Of a stretch of 64,000 nt of DNA, positions 52,116 to 60,564 are shown piece after piece (position 1 is the first letter of the stretch; the number at the start of each line of letters is the position of its first letter). The stretch covers positions 1 through 64,000 of the forward strand of contig JAHHIH010000003.1 in the NCBI GenBank assembly GCA_019358835.1, in the 5' to 3' direction. The position numbers and the translations under genes were made by a program. Source of the DNA: Tildeniella torsiva UHER 1998/13D (lineage in GTDB: Bacteria > Cyanobacteriota > Cyanobacteriia > Phormidesmidales > Phormidesmidaceae). The notes beneath the pieces were generated by a model, which did not search any database, was not told where the DNA came from, and saw only the letters and a list, made by a program, of their open reading frames with translations.

Positions 52116-54245
52116 ATGGAGAAAAAGACCATTTTGGTCGTTGAGGATGAAGTTGTCATCGCCATGGACTTGCAGGCGACGCTGATTGACCTGGGCCATC
52201 AGGTACCCGAGATCATCACCTCTGGGGAGGCCGCTGTGCAAAAAGCGTTAGAACTGCACCCCGATTTAGTCTTAATGGATATCCACCTCAGTGGTGCTGT
52301 AGATGGCATTGCCGCCGCCGCTGCCATCAATGAAGCTCTAGATATTCCGGTGATTTATCTCACTGCCTACGCCGACGAAGACACCCTAAAACGGGCTAGC
52401 CTGACTGCGCCTTTTGGCTATATTCTCAAACCCTTTGAAGCTAGAGAATTACGCGCCAATATCGACATTGCCTTTTATAAACACAGGCTCGAAAAAACTA
52501 TTAAAGAACACCGTCAGTGGCTGCTGGCGGTCTTAAATAGCATTAGCGAGGGCGTTGCCGCCAGCGACCCCAGCGGCCTGATCAAGTTTATGAATCCGGT
52601 GGCCGAAGCCCTAACCGGCTGGTCGCAGGCGGAGGCCATAGGGCGATCGCCCGCCGAGGTCTTTCATTTTCTAGACGAGGTGACGCGCAACCTGATTGAC
52701 AATCCCCTGCTGAAGTCACTGCACGAAGACCACACTGTGTATCTGCCCGACAACGCGCTGCTGCTCACCAAGCAGGGGGCTGAAATTCCGGTGGCCGACA
52801 GTGCGGCCCCGATCTACAGCGATCGAGGCAACTTGGAGGGGGCCGTGATGGTGGTGCGCGACAGCACCGAACAGCGCCGCCTGGAGGCCCAGCTAGAGCA
52901 CAACGCCCTGCACGATGCCCTGACCCATTTGCCCAATCGCGGTCTGTTTTTAGACCGCCTCCAGCAGGCGATCGATCGATCGCGGCGATCGTCGGAGTTT
53001 GGCTTTGCCGTCATGGTTCTCGACCTCGATCGCTTCAAGAGCATCAACGACACCCTGGGGCACCTGCTGGGCGATCAGCTGTTGGTTGAGGTTGCCCCCC
53101 GCCTTAAGGCCCACCTGCGGGCCGTCGATACCGTGGCCCGCTTTGGCGGCGATGAGTTTGCCGTGCTGCTAGAAGACATCAGCGATGTGGCCGTGGCCTG
53201 TCGTACAGCGGAGCGCATTTTAGACGAAATCAAACAGCCCTTCCTGATTGAAAACCATGAGCTGTTGGTGACGGCCAGCATCGGCATTGTGATGAACTCC
53301 ATTCCCTACGAGCAGGGGGCCGATCTGCTGCGCCATGCCGATATCGCCATGTATCGGGCCAAGAAGCGGGGCCGGGGTGACTACGAACTCTTTGATACGG
53401 CTATGCACAGCCAGGCGCGCGAGCTGATGCAACGGGAGCACGCCCTGCGCTCTGCGATCGCCCACAACCAGCTCGCCGTGCACTACCAGCCCATCATCAC
53501 CCTGGCCACCGGCGATGTCACCAGCTTTGAGGCCCTGGTGCGCTGGCAAAAGCCCGATGGTGAGCTGATCTACCCAGACCAGTTTATTCATCTAGCAGAA
53601 GAGATGGGCATCGTCACCACCATCGATCAGTGGGTGCTGCGTCAGGCCTGCCAACAGCTCCAGGTCTGGCAACAGACGGGTCTAGGGGCCTGGGTTTTAG
53701 CCGATGGCCAGCTCACCAGACAAATCGACAGCACCGAGCCCTCCCCGGGTATGGCCATCAATGTCAACCTATCGACCCATCATTTTGCCCAAAAGAACCT
53801 GGTAGACACTTTTGCCAACATTCTGCAAGAGACCGGCATGGACGGTCACCAGTTGAAGCTCGAAATTACCGAAAGCGTCTTTATTGAAAATGCCAAAGCC
53901 GCCGCTGCCATGCTCAAGCAGCTCAAGCAGCTCAACGTGCAAATTTGCCTAGATGATTTTGGCACCGGCTATTCATCGTTTAGCTATCTGCACCAGTTCC
54001 CCATAGACATGGTCAAAATCGATCGCTCCTTTGTGCAGGGCCTAGAAACCGACGCCGAGAAGCTCGAAATTGTGCGCGCGATCGTTGGCCTCTGCCACAC
54101 TCTGGGCATGGCCGTTACTGCCGAGGGCATCGAGACGCCCGAGCAGCGCGATATTTTGCACGACCTGGGCTGTGAGTATGGCCAGGGCTTTCTGTTTGCC
54201 AAAGCGATCGATGGGGCCGCAATTACCCAACATCTGCGCAGGTAG
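52116..54245 (+). CDS. Response regulator with PAS, GGDEF and EAL domains
   Basis: 709 residues from ATG 52116; its Shine-Dalgarno AGGAG overlaps the stop of the kinase gene. Order: receiver domain (about 5-120, phospho-acceptor Asp55 in LVLMDIHLSG), PAS (about 135-260), GGDEF (about 275-430, FGGDEFAVLLED intact) and EAL (about 450-700, SFEALVRW, CLDDFGTGYSSFSYLHQFPIDMVKID, ITESVF). The I-site RxxD four residues before GGDEF is not present (DTVARFGGDEF has D-T-V-A), so product inhibition may be lacking. Both catalytic motifs look active, so c-di-GMP could be made or degraded depending on the receiver state. Confidence 0.94.
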   Translation: MEKKTILVVEDEVVIAMDLQATLIDLGHQVPEIITSGEAAVQKALELHPDLVLMDIHLSGAVDGIAAAAAINEALDIPVIYLTAYADEDTLKRASLTAPFGYILKPFEARELRANIDIAFYKHRLEKTIKEHRQWLLAVLNSISEGVAASDPSGLIKFMNPVAEALTGWSQAEAIGRSPAEVFHFLDEVTRNLIDNPLLKSLHEDHTVYLPDNALLLTKQGAEIPVADSAAPIYSDRGNLEGAVMVVRDSTEQRRLEAQLEHNALHDALTHLPNRGLFLDRLQQAIDRSRRSSEFGFAVMVLDLDRFKSINDTLGHLLGDQLLVEVAPRLKAHLRAVDTVARFGGDEFAVLLEDISDVAVACRTAERILDEIKQPFLIENHELLVTASIGIVMNSIPYEQGADLLRHADIAMYRAKKRGRGDYELFDTAMHSQARELMQREHALRSAIAHNQLAVHYQPIITLATGDVTSFEALVRWQKPDGELIYPDQFIHLAEEMGIVTTIDQWVLRQACQQLQVWQQTGLGAWVLADGQLTRQIDSTEPSPGMAINVNLSTHHFAQKNLVDTFANILQETGMDGHQLKLEITESVFIENAKAAAAMLKQLKQLNVQICLDDFGTGYSSFSYLHQFPIDMVKIDRSFVQGLETDAEKLEIVRAIVGLCHTLGMAVTAEGIETPEQRDILHDLGCEYGQGFLFAKAIDGAAITQHLRR

Positions 54246-54256
54246 CCGTCGCCGGT

Positions 54257-56551
54257 TCAGCTGAGTGTCAGCAACCACGCCGTATCTGAGGTATCCCCAA
54301 CCTCGCCAATTTGGACGGCAGCGCTGTAGCCTCGGCTATGGAGGGCGTTTAGGCAATTCTGGGCGGCGGGGGCAGGCACGGCGGCCAGCAGCCCGCCAGC
54401 GGTTTGGGGGTCAAACAGCAGCGGATAGAGGGGGTGATCGGCCCCAGCCGGATCGATAAAGGCGGCAGCCTGGAGGTTTTGGGGATGGAGGGTGCTGAAA
54501 ATACCTGCGGCTAGCGTGTCGGCGGCCCCAGCGAGCACAGGTAAAGTCTCTACGTCGAGGGTAGCCACAGCGCCAGAGGCGCGCACCATTTCGAGCAGGT
54601 GCCCGGCCAGGCCAAAACCGGTGACATCGGTGCAAGCGGTAGCCCCGTGGGCACGAAAGATCTCGGCAGCGGCCTGGTGGGGGGTGAGCAGGTGGGCGAT
54701 CGCATCCTCAATCCACCTGCCCTTGGCTTTGCCCTGCATGTCAGCCGCAAACAGCGTCCCCGTGCCCAACGGCTGAGTGAGAATCAGAGCATCGCTAGGC
54801 CGCATTCCCCCTTTGCGCAGTAGATCGTCGGGGCTGGCGACACCATTGCAGGCGAAGCCAAGAGCCAGCTGGGGGCCAACCGTGGTGTGCCCCCCCACCA
54901 GCGGCGCGTTAGCGGTCAGCAGTCCTTTATAGGTGCCAGCCAAGATTTGGTAGAGCATGTCAGCCTGCTTGGCGGGGGTGGCGTAGGGCACCTGCACCAG
55001 GGCCAGAACCGTGTGGGGCTGGGCACCCATGGCGTAGAGATCGCCCAGGCAGTGCTTGAGGCAGATCTGGGCAAAGATAAACGGGTCGTCTACCAGGGCG
55101 GTGAAGTAGTCTACGGTCTGCACCATGACCTGTCCCGGCGGCACGGTGACTACGGCGGCATCGTCGGGGGCCTCTAGGCCAATTAATACCGCGTCGCTGG
55201 CCACCTCAGGAAAGTCTTGGCGCACTCGGCGGAGGGCTTCGGTGAGGGCGGTGCTGCCGACTTTGGAGCCACATCCGGCGCATGGAGGCTGTGGGGGGTG
55301 GGGGGTGGGGGGTGAGGAAGGGGGCTTTGTCCTGCTCAAAGAGTGGGGGTGAGGGGGAGACATTTGCCCCACCGGGAGATCGCGGAAGCGGGCCATGAAC
55401 TTGCGATCGATGTGGTCTTTCCAGCGGTGGGCCAGGGGTGAATCGATGGAGATGGGGCCGCGATCGGCGATCGCCCTGCCATTCCCCGTCTCTATCAAGC
55501 TGAGAAACTGGCGCTGGGGACGAAAGGGTTTGAGCGGCTGACCCTGCACAAAGCGGCGTAGATTCTCGGCCAACGGCGGCCCCTGGCGCACGGCAAATAC
55601 TCCGGCCTTGGGGCGAGGGCGATGCACCATTGTCGCCACATCCCCAGCGGCAAAAACATTGGGGTGAGAGAGGGTTTGCAGGGTGTCGCCCACCTGAATA
55701 AAGCCTTCGTCGGTGAGGGATAGGCCAGACGCTTGCAGCCAGTCGGGAGCGGCGGCGCTAGTGACCCAAAAGACGCGATCGCACCCCACTTCCAGCCCCG
55801 ACGATCCCCTGACGATGCGCTGCCCAGTGGATTCATCCAGACAAACTTCCTTGACTGCTTCGCTGAGGTGGAGGTGAATGCCGCGATCGCGCAGCACCCG
55901 CTCCAACCGACAGCGCGTCCAACGATTGCGTTCAGTAGCCAGTTCTTGGCCCCGGTGAAACAGGTGCAGCGTCAGGTTGGTCGCCGGTTGGCCCAAGGTA
56001 TCCAGCAGCCCCACCAGCCGTTCGTGGATGCCGATAGTCAGCTCCACACCACCCACGCCGCCGCCTACCACCGCGAGGGTGAGCAGTTTCTGGGGATTCG
56101 CCGCGACACTGTCAACTAGCTGTTGCCACTGGCGCAGTAGGGTGGGCACGGGTTTGGCGGCGATCGCATACTCCGCCGCCCCCGGCACCGACAGCGTCGC
56201 CGGGGTGCTGCCCGTATCGATCGACAGCACATCGTAGGCCAGGGGCGGATGGTTGGCGCACAGCACCCGCTGCTGGGCCAGATCGAGCCCCACGGCGCGA
56301 TCGACCACCAGACGGCACTGGGCAAAGCGCGTCAGCGGCCGCAGGTCGATGTGGGCCTCATCAAAGCTGTAGCGCCCGGCCACGTAGCTGGGCAGCATGC
56401 CCGAGTAGGGCGTATCGACCAGGTCGGTCAGCAGCGTCAGCCGCACCCCAGGCATGGGGGCCATACCCCAACGCCGCAGCACCAGGGCGTGGGTGTGGCC
56501 GCCCCCCACCAGCATCACATCCGTTGAAATTGTTGGTTGCGTCTGCATCAT
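54257..56551 (-). CDS. selD: Pyridine-nucleotide oxidoreductase fused to selenide, water dikinase
   Basis: 764 residues. The N-terminal about 375 are an FAD/NAD(P) oxidoreductase of the NDH-2/Ndi1-like group: VMLVGGGHTHALVLRRWG, GGGVGGVELTIGIHERL (second Rossmann motif) and VFAAGDVATM. A Pro-rich linker (about 395-424) leads to SelD from about 425: CAGCGSKVG has the catalytic Cys427 and Lys430, then DDAAVV and ICLKHCLGDLYAMGAQPHTVLALVQVP. SelD makes selenophosphate from selenide and ATP. The fusion is known in cyanobacteria and its oxidoreductase may feed reduced selenium, an inference. It is convergent with the GGDEF/EAL gene, 11 bp apart. Confidence 0.93.
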   Translation of the reverse strand: MMQTQPTISTDVMLVGGGHTHALVLRRWGMAPMPGVRLTLLTDLVDTPYSGMLPSYVAGRYSFDEAHIDLRPLTRFAQCRLVVDRAVGLDLAQQRVLCANHPPLAYDVLSIDTGSTPATLSVPGAAEYAIAAKPVPTLLRQWQQLVDSVAANPQKLLTLAVVGGGVGGVELTIGIHERLVGLLDTLGQPATNLTLHLFHRGQELATERNRWTRCRLERVLRDRGIHLHLSEAVKEVCLDESTGQRIVRGSSGLEVGCDRVFWVTSAAAPDWLQASGLSLTDEGFIQVGDTLQTLSHPNVFAAGDVATMVHRPRPKAGVFAVRQGPPLAENLRRFVQGQPLKPFRPQRQFLSLIETGNGRAIADRGPISIDSPLAHRWKDHIDRKFMARFRDLPVGQMSPPHPHSLSRTKPPSSPPTPHPPQPPCAGCGSKVGSTALTEALRRVRQDFPEVASDAVLIGLEAPDDAAVVTVPPGQVMVQTVDYFTALVDDPFIFAQICLKHCLGDLYAMGAQPHTVLALVQVPYATPAKQADMLYQILAGTYKGLLTANAPLVGGHTTVGPQLALGFACNGVASPDDLLRKGGMRPSDALILTQPLGTGTLFAADMQGKAKGRWIEDAIAHLLTPHQAAAEIFRAHGATACTDVTGFGLAGHLLEMVRASGAVATLDVETLPVLAGAADTLAAGIFSTLHPQNLQAAAFIDPAGADHPLYPLLFDPQTAGGLLAAVPAPAAQNCLNALHSRGYSAAVQIGEVGDTSDTAWLLTLS
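55291..55314. repeat. G-run insert in the SelD linker
   Basis: Three G6 tracts separated by single T, then G. It codes for PTPHPPQPP just before the SelD active site and matches the PutA linker repeat at 22 of 23 positions. Confidence 0.8.
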
Positions 56552-56676
56552 GGCCTATGTATACCCATTCCATTAATGTATGCCTCCTGAGGCCAGGCTC
56601 GTCCCTCTATTGGGCGATGGAGAAGTCATCTATTTTCGGTAATTTCTAAATAAGACGAATTAAAGGAGGCTTAATT

Positions 56677-57378
56677 ATGCCTTTGCATCGACTTAAAGAT
56701 TACTATCCTAACTACCGTGAGACTCTAGCTGACGGACAGATGGATAGAATAAGCTCCTATTCTGTCTATGCCCAAGGCGAAGACAAGGTGGGAACTGCCA
56801 AAGATTTGCTAGTAGATGATTCGGGTCATTTTCGCTACTTGGTAATTGACACCGGCCCGTGGATTTTTGGAAAAACTGTACTGTTGCCCATCGGCCTAGC
56901 CCGATTTGACTACGACAATACTCGCGTCTACGTCGATGGATTGACCAAGCCCCAGGTCGAACACTTGCCCGAATACGACAGCGACATGGTAGTAGATGAG
57001 CACTACGAAGAACGCGTCAGAGGCATCTATCAACCCATTGCCCAGGGACGTTCTAGTCGTCAGTTTCTAGGTCATAACTATATTCCCGCTGAAGCGCAAA
57101 ACGATTCTCGGGCGGGCGATCTTCGCCAGATGCCGCCTTTGGGCAATATGGCTAGCGCAACAGCCACCCGCGACGATGCTGTAGCAGGAGACCTGCGACG
57201 CATGGGGCCGATTGGGGCTCCTAGTCGTATCACCACTGAAACTCGCCCTAGCAGTCCTCAGAACGATGCCAATATCTACGATCAAGAAACTGGCTTCTAC
57301 GGGCTAAGCGACGAAGACAATCACGGTCTGCTTCGCTCTTACGAGGAGCGCCTGGCCGCCCATCGCAACCGCAACTGA
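56677..57378 (+). CDS. PRC-barrel domain protein
   Basis: 233 residues, soluble. The PRC barrel is about 25-105 (SVYAQGEDKVGTAKDLLVDDSGHFRYLVIDTGPWIFGKTVLLPIGLARFD), of the DUF2382/YsnF-associated kind. The remaining 120 residues are hydrophilic and hold two related short units (AGDLRQMPPLGNM and AGDLRRMGPIGAP) flanked by Thr/Arg-rich text, so probably disordered. ATG has a near-ideal AAAGGAGG eight bases upstream. Similar proteins in other bacteria are stress-linked, but function is unknown here. The second PRC-barrel gene is 16 kb away. Confidence 0.85.
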   Translation: MPLHRLKDYYPNYRETLADGQMDRISSYSVYAQGEDKVGTAKDLLVDDSGHFRYLVIDTGPWIFGKTVLLPIGLARFDYDNTRVYVDGLTKPQVEHLPEYDSDMVVDEHYEERVRGIYQPIAQGRSSRQFLGHNYIPAEAQNDSRAGDLRQMPPLGNMASATATRDDAVAGDLRRMGPIGAPSRITTETRPSSPQNDANIYDQETGFYGLSDEDNHGLLRSYEERLAAHRNRN

Positions 57379-57398
57379 GCTGAGTAAGCTTGGCCAAC

Positions 57399-57422
57399 AT
57401 CCCAGAACCGTGGCTCTGGGAT
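57399..57422 (+). other. Hairpin after the PRC-barrel gene
   Basis: ATCCCAGA (57399-57406) and TCTGGGAT (57415-57422) form an 8-bp stem with an 8-nt loop, 20 bp after the stop. There is no T-run, so it may be a processing or weak terminator structure. Confidence 0.4.
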
Positions 57423-57454
57423 ATTACCTAAATGACCCAACTTCAATGGTTCTA

Positions 57455-57510
57455 TAGGCTGGGTGGAACGCAGTACAACCCAACAGAGGCATGTTGGGAC
57501 AGGCTATACG
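57455..57510. repeat. Imperfect intergenic repeat with nested hairpins
   Basis: CTATAGGCTGGGTGGAACGC and the following GTACAACCCAACA resemble a degenerate form of the GGTTGGGT-GGAACGCA-ACCCAAC repeat that I recall from many cyanobacterial genomes. The stem CCCAAC (57479-57484) / GTTGGG (57493-57498) lies inside, and AGGCTATA at 57501 echoes CTATAGGC in part. Family membership is from memory. Confidence 0.45.
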
Positions 57511-57553
57511 GTTACACCATATAACCAACTAAAGCCTGACGAAATCGTGAGCT

Positions 57554-57595
57554 AAAAAATACTGGCCAAAGTCGCTGCTTTGGCCAGTATTTTTT
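57554..57595. terminator. Bidirectional terminator between PRC-barrel and CobO genes
   Basis: An 18-bp perfect stem (57554-57571 with 57578-57595) closes a 6-nt loop. A-rich on one side and T-rich on the other, it serves the convergent PRC-barrel and CobO transcripts. Confidence 0.88.
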
Positions 57596-57652
57596 ATTTG
57601 AAATTAAGAATCTCCGCTCTGATTTTCCTTTAGAATCGCCGGGAATAATCAT

Positions 57653-58783
57653 CTAAAAATCGACGCCGCGCTTTAAATCAATACCTTTTTCGGCGTAGTG
57701 CTTGTGGTTAAACACCTCGGAGTGAGTGCTGGCCAGCTCAAAATAGGCAGGGCGATTTTTGCAGCGTCCGGTGATAATCACCTCCGTACCGCGAGGTTTG
57801 CGCAGCAGCGCCTGAAGAATTGGCTCCTCGGGCAATAGCTCTAAATCGACCGTGGGGTTGAGTTCGTCGAGGATGATGGTTTTGTAGAGACCGGAGGCGA
57901 TCGCCGTCCGAGCAATCTCCCACCCCCGTTCTGCCTCCACATAGTCAATTTCCTGCTGCTGACCCCGCCAGACGATCGCATCGCGGCCGCAGCGCTGGTG
58001 ATCAACCAGGTTGGGGTAGATTTTGCGCAGGGCCGCGATCGCCGCGTCTTCCGTATAGCCATTGCCCCCCTTAAGCCACTGAATAATCAGCACCCGGTGG
58101 GAGAAGTCCTGGCTAATGCCCCGCCCAATGGCCTGGAGCGCCTTGCCAAGGGCGCTGGTCGATTTGCCCTTGCCTGAGCCCGTGTAAATCTCAATGCCTT
58201 CGATGCCCTCAATGCCCTCGGGTTTGGGCTGAGGCTTCATTTCAGAGTGGAGGTTGGCCACGTCGAGCAAGGGCTGGGGGGCACCGCGCCCGGTGGCAAT
58301 GATCTCCAGGTGGTCGGGCTTGTTGAGCAGAGTTTTGGCTACCTCATCCACATTGAGCAGCCCCAGGTCGAGCACCGGGTTGATTTCGTCGAGCACCACG
58401 ACCGAGTATAGGCCCGAGGCGATCGCCCCCTTGGCCACATCCCAGCCCCGCTGGGCCTCCTGCTTGTCGAACTTGGTAATTTCTTCAGGGCCAAAAAACT
58501 CGGCCCGCCCGGTGCGCACCTGGTCGATCAGGTGGGGAAAGCCCCGCTGGAGCGCCTCAATGGCGGCGTCTTCATCGTAGGTGCGGCCTGGCCCCTTGAG
58601 AAACCGCAGCAGAAGCACTCGGCTCTCTAAAAAGTTCTGAATGCCCAGGCCAATGGAGCGCAGCACCACCCCCAGGGCCACCTGCGATTTGCCCTTGCCC
58701 TCGCCATCGTAGACGTGAATTTGCCCTGTAATTCGCTCGTTGCCCTGCTGGGCGGTGCGAATGCCGATGCCGGTTCTAACCAT
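57653..58783 (-). CDS. Tandem CobO/BtuR-like corrinoid adenosyltransferase
   Basis: 376 residues made of two complete CobO-type domains, about 20-180 and 195-375. Each has a P-loop of the CobA/BtuR form (GEGKGKSQVALG, GSGKGKSTSALG), an internal RGW(D/E)(V/I)A helix and a VVLDEINP / IILDELNP acidic motif, so neither looks inactivated. CobO transfers the adenosyl group of ATP to cob(I)alamin-type corrinoids. The linker carries a 9-bp repeat (58192-58218) giving EGIEGIEGIE. The duplicated form is known in cyanobacteria, where some are annotated only as P-loop NTPases, so a different substrate is possible. Divergent from fraC. Confidence 0.87.
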   Translation of the reverse strand: MVRTGIGIRTAQQGNERITGQIHVYDGEGKGKSQVALGVVLRSIGLGIQNFLESRVLLLRFLKGPGRTYDEDAAIEALQRGFPHLIDQVRTGRAEFFGPEEITKFDKQEAQRGWDVAKGAIASGLYSVVVLDEINPVLDLGLLNVDEVAKTLLNKPDHLEIIATGRGAPQPLLDVANLHSEMKPQPKPEGIEGIEGIEIYTGSGKGKSTSALGKALQAIGRGISQDFSHRVLIIQWLKGGNGYTEDAAIAALRKIYPNLVDHQRCGRDAIVWRGQQQEIDYVEAERGWEIARTAIASGLYKTIILDELNPTVDLELLPEEPILQALLRKPRGTEVIITGRCKNRPAYFELASTHSEVFNHKHYAEKGIDLKRGVDF

Positions 58784-58940
58784 GGGTGTTGCGGATTGCG
58801 TACTAGGTGTGCGGATGTGTGGATTCTTGAGCGGCCCGATCTAAAATCTTAGCGAAAGCCGGGCCGAGGTTATACCCTTGAGAGTGCACCGGGAAACCCC
58901 GATTCAGGGGTCGAGATTTTCGACCCATCCACCGCGCCCC

Positions 58941-59531
58941 ATGCCCATCAACGATTTGCTATCAGAACTTGGCATTTTGCCGCTGCGGGCGATCGCGGTG
59001 CAGAGCATGCTGCTGATGGTAGCCATTGTGCTAGAGGCCATGGTGCTGCGCCAGCAGCTGCGCCTGGGCTACCGCACCAGTATGCAGTATGCCGCCACCC
59101 TTAACCTGCTGGCCACCAGTTTGGGCTGGGTCGCGTTTTTGGCCATTGAGGCGGTGCTGCCCCTGGCCCTGCGCAGCCAGATTATTAGCTACGTGCTGTT
59201 TAATCGGTTCTATGTCAACACCTGGTACGACGCGCTGCCGGTGGTGGTGGTGGTGGTGGCGATCGCCGCCTTTTTCATCACCTACTGGATCAAACTCCAG
59301 GGGCTGCTCTGGCTGCTGCAACTGCTGGGCCAAAAGCCCGTAGACGACACCCCCGAGGCGATCGAGGGCGATCGCCGCCAGCGCTACGAGCGGGCCCGAC
59401 GCGTCCAGCTAGAAGGGCGGCAGGGCAACTCGCCCCGCGCCCTGGCCATGCTCCAAGCCAACGCCGCTAGCTTTACCGCCGTTTTACTGCTGCTGCTGCT
59501 AATCAACCAGAGCGGGGTGCTGGGATGGTAG
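58941..59531 (+). CDS. fraC: Filament integrity protein FraC
   Basis: 196 residues from ATG 58941; an upstream in-frame TTG-type extension looks unconserved. Three hydrophobic helices (about 15-35, 50-75, 95-120) are followed by a basic soluble part (about 130-170) and a C-terminal hydrophobic stretch (ASFTAVLLLLLLINQSG). Similarity to FraC of Anabaena is recognised from the N-terminal membrane region and the gene order fraC-fraD-fraE; FraC sits at the septum between cells and helps maintain septal junctions and filament length. It overlaps fraD by seven bases. Confidence 0.78.
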   Translation: MPINDLLSELGILPLRAIAVQSMLLMVAIVLEAMVLRQQLRLGYRTSMQYAATLNLLATSLGWVAFLAIEAVLPLALRSQIISYVLFNRFYVNTWYDALPVVVVVVAIAAFFITYWIKLQGLLWLLQLLGQKPVDDTPEAIEGDRRQRYERARRVQLEGRQGNSPRALAMLQANAASFTAVLLLLLLINQSGVLGW

Positions 59532-60553
59532 GTTTTTTCGGTTTTTTGCGGCAAACCCTGGTTGAACTGTGGCAGGCGGTGCTGCCGCCGCGCTACTTTT
59601 CCTGGCAGACCGTCATCTACATGAGCCTGTTTTCGTGGCTGATGTCGCTGCTGGCCCGCCTGGTAGAAGCCACCGCCTTTACCGTGGGGCTGCTGGCCAC
59701 CATCAGCTGGATCTGCCTGGCCCTGGGGGTGGGCTGGGCGCTAGAGGCCAACCGAGTCCGGCTGTTTGGCATTCCCGTGGCTCCCTGGGTTTCGGGGGCG
59801 ATTCTGTGCATATTCCTGTTTGGATCCTGGGGCGGACGGTGGCTCCAGCCCGCCTTGGTCTCCTGGCCCCTGGTGTCCTTTGCGGTGATTGCCGTGCCCA
59901 GCCTGGTGAGCTGGGATTTTGACCTGAAAAAGCCGCCGCCCATGGTGCGCCAGCAGCTGGCGCTGCTGTTTTGCCTCAGTCTGCTGTTTAGCAGCTGGTT
60001 TCAGTTTTACTTTCGCATTCAAACCTGGGTGCGCGAATACCCCAGCCTGGTGGCCGACAGCGTTGACCACAGCGCTTTTGTCTATCGTTTTCCGGGGCAG
60101 GAGGTGGCGCTGCCCGCCGGGGTCACCCATCTCACCATCGCCGAAGAAATGCTGCGGGAGCAGATCGACAACAAGCCCTGGCCCTCGGTAGAGCGGTGGC
60201 TGCTCAACCTCGATGGCCAGCGCCAGGCCCTACAGCGGCGGGTGCAGTCTCAGATGGGCCGCGACGCTGACCTAGAAGATTCGCTGTGGCGGCTCGACTT
60301 TCAGCCCCTGGCTAACGGCGACGGCTACACCCTCAAGCTGTGGGCGATTTGGTCGGGGCCCGCCGCCAACCCAAGCGGCTACTACCTAGAAAAAACCTGC
60401 CTGCTGATGCCCGTCAACCGCAGCAGCCCCGTCGATGCCGAGACCGCCGCGCCGGGATACACCACCACCCAGTGGGCCAGCCTCACCTGCGACCTGCAAA
60501 CGCCGCGTCAGGCTGGGCATCCTAGGGGCACACAACAGCAAAGCTCGTCGTAA
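59525..60553 (+). CDS. fraD: Filament integrity protein FraD
   Basis: 342 residues, close to the Anabaena protein. Five transmembrane helices (about 25-165) are followed by a large periplasmic domain of about 175 residues with helical, coiled-coil-like sequence around VERWLLNLDGQRQALQRRVQSQM. FraD is the septal-junction plug component in Anabaena. ATG overlaps the fraC stop region, so the two are translationally coupled. Identification rests on order, length and topology rather than on a short motif. Confidence 0.78.
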   Translation: MVGFFGFLRQTLVELWQAVLPPRYFSWQTVIYMSLFSWLMSLLARLVEATAFTVGLLATISWICLALGVGWALEANRVRLFGIPVAPWVSGAILCIFLFGSWGGRWLQPALVSWPLVSFAVIAVPSLVSWDFDLKKPPPMVRQQLALLFCLSLLFSSWFQFYFRIQTWVREYPSLVADSVDHSAFVYRFPGQEVALPAGVTHLTIAEEMLREQIDNKPWPSVERWLLNLDGQRQALQRRVQSQMGRDADLEDSLWRLDFQPLANGDGYTLKLWAIWSGPAANPSGYYLEKTCLLMPVNRSSPVDAETAAPGYTTTQWASLTCDLQTPRQAGHPRGTQQQSSS

Positions 60554-60564
60554 GGGGTACAGGA

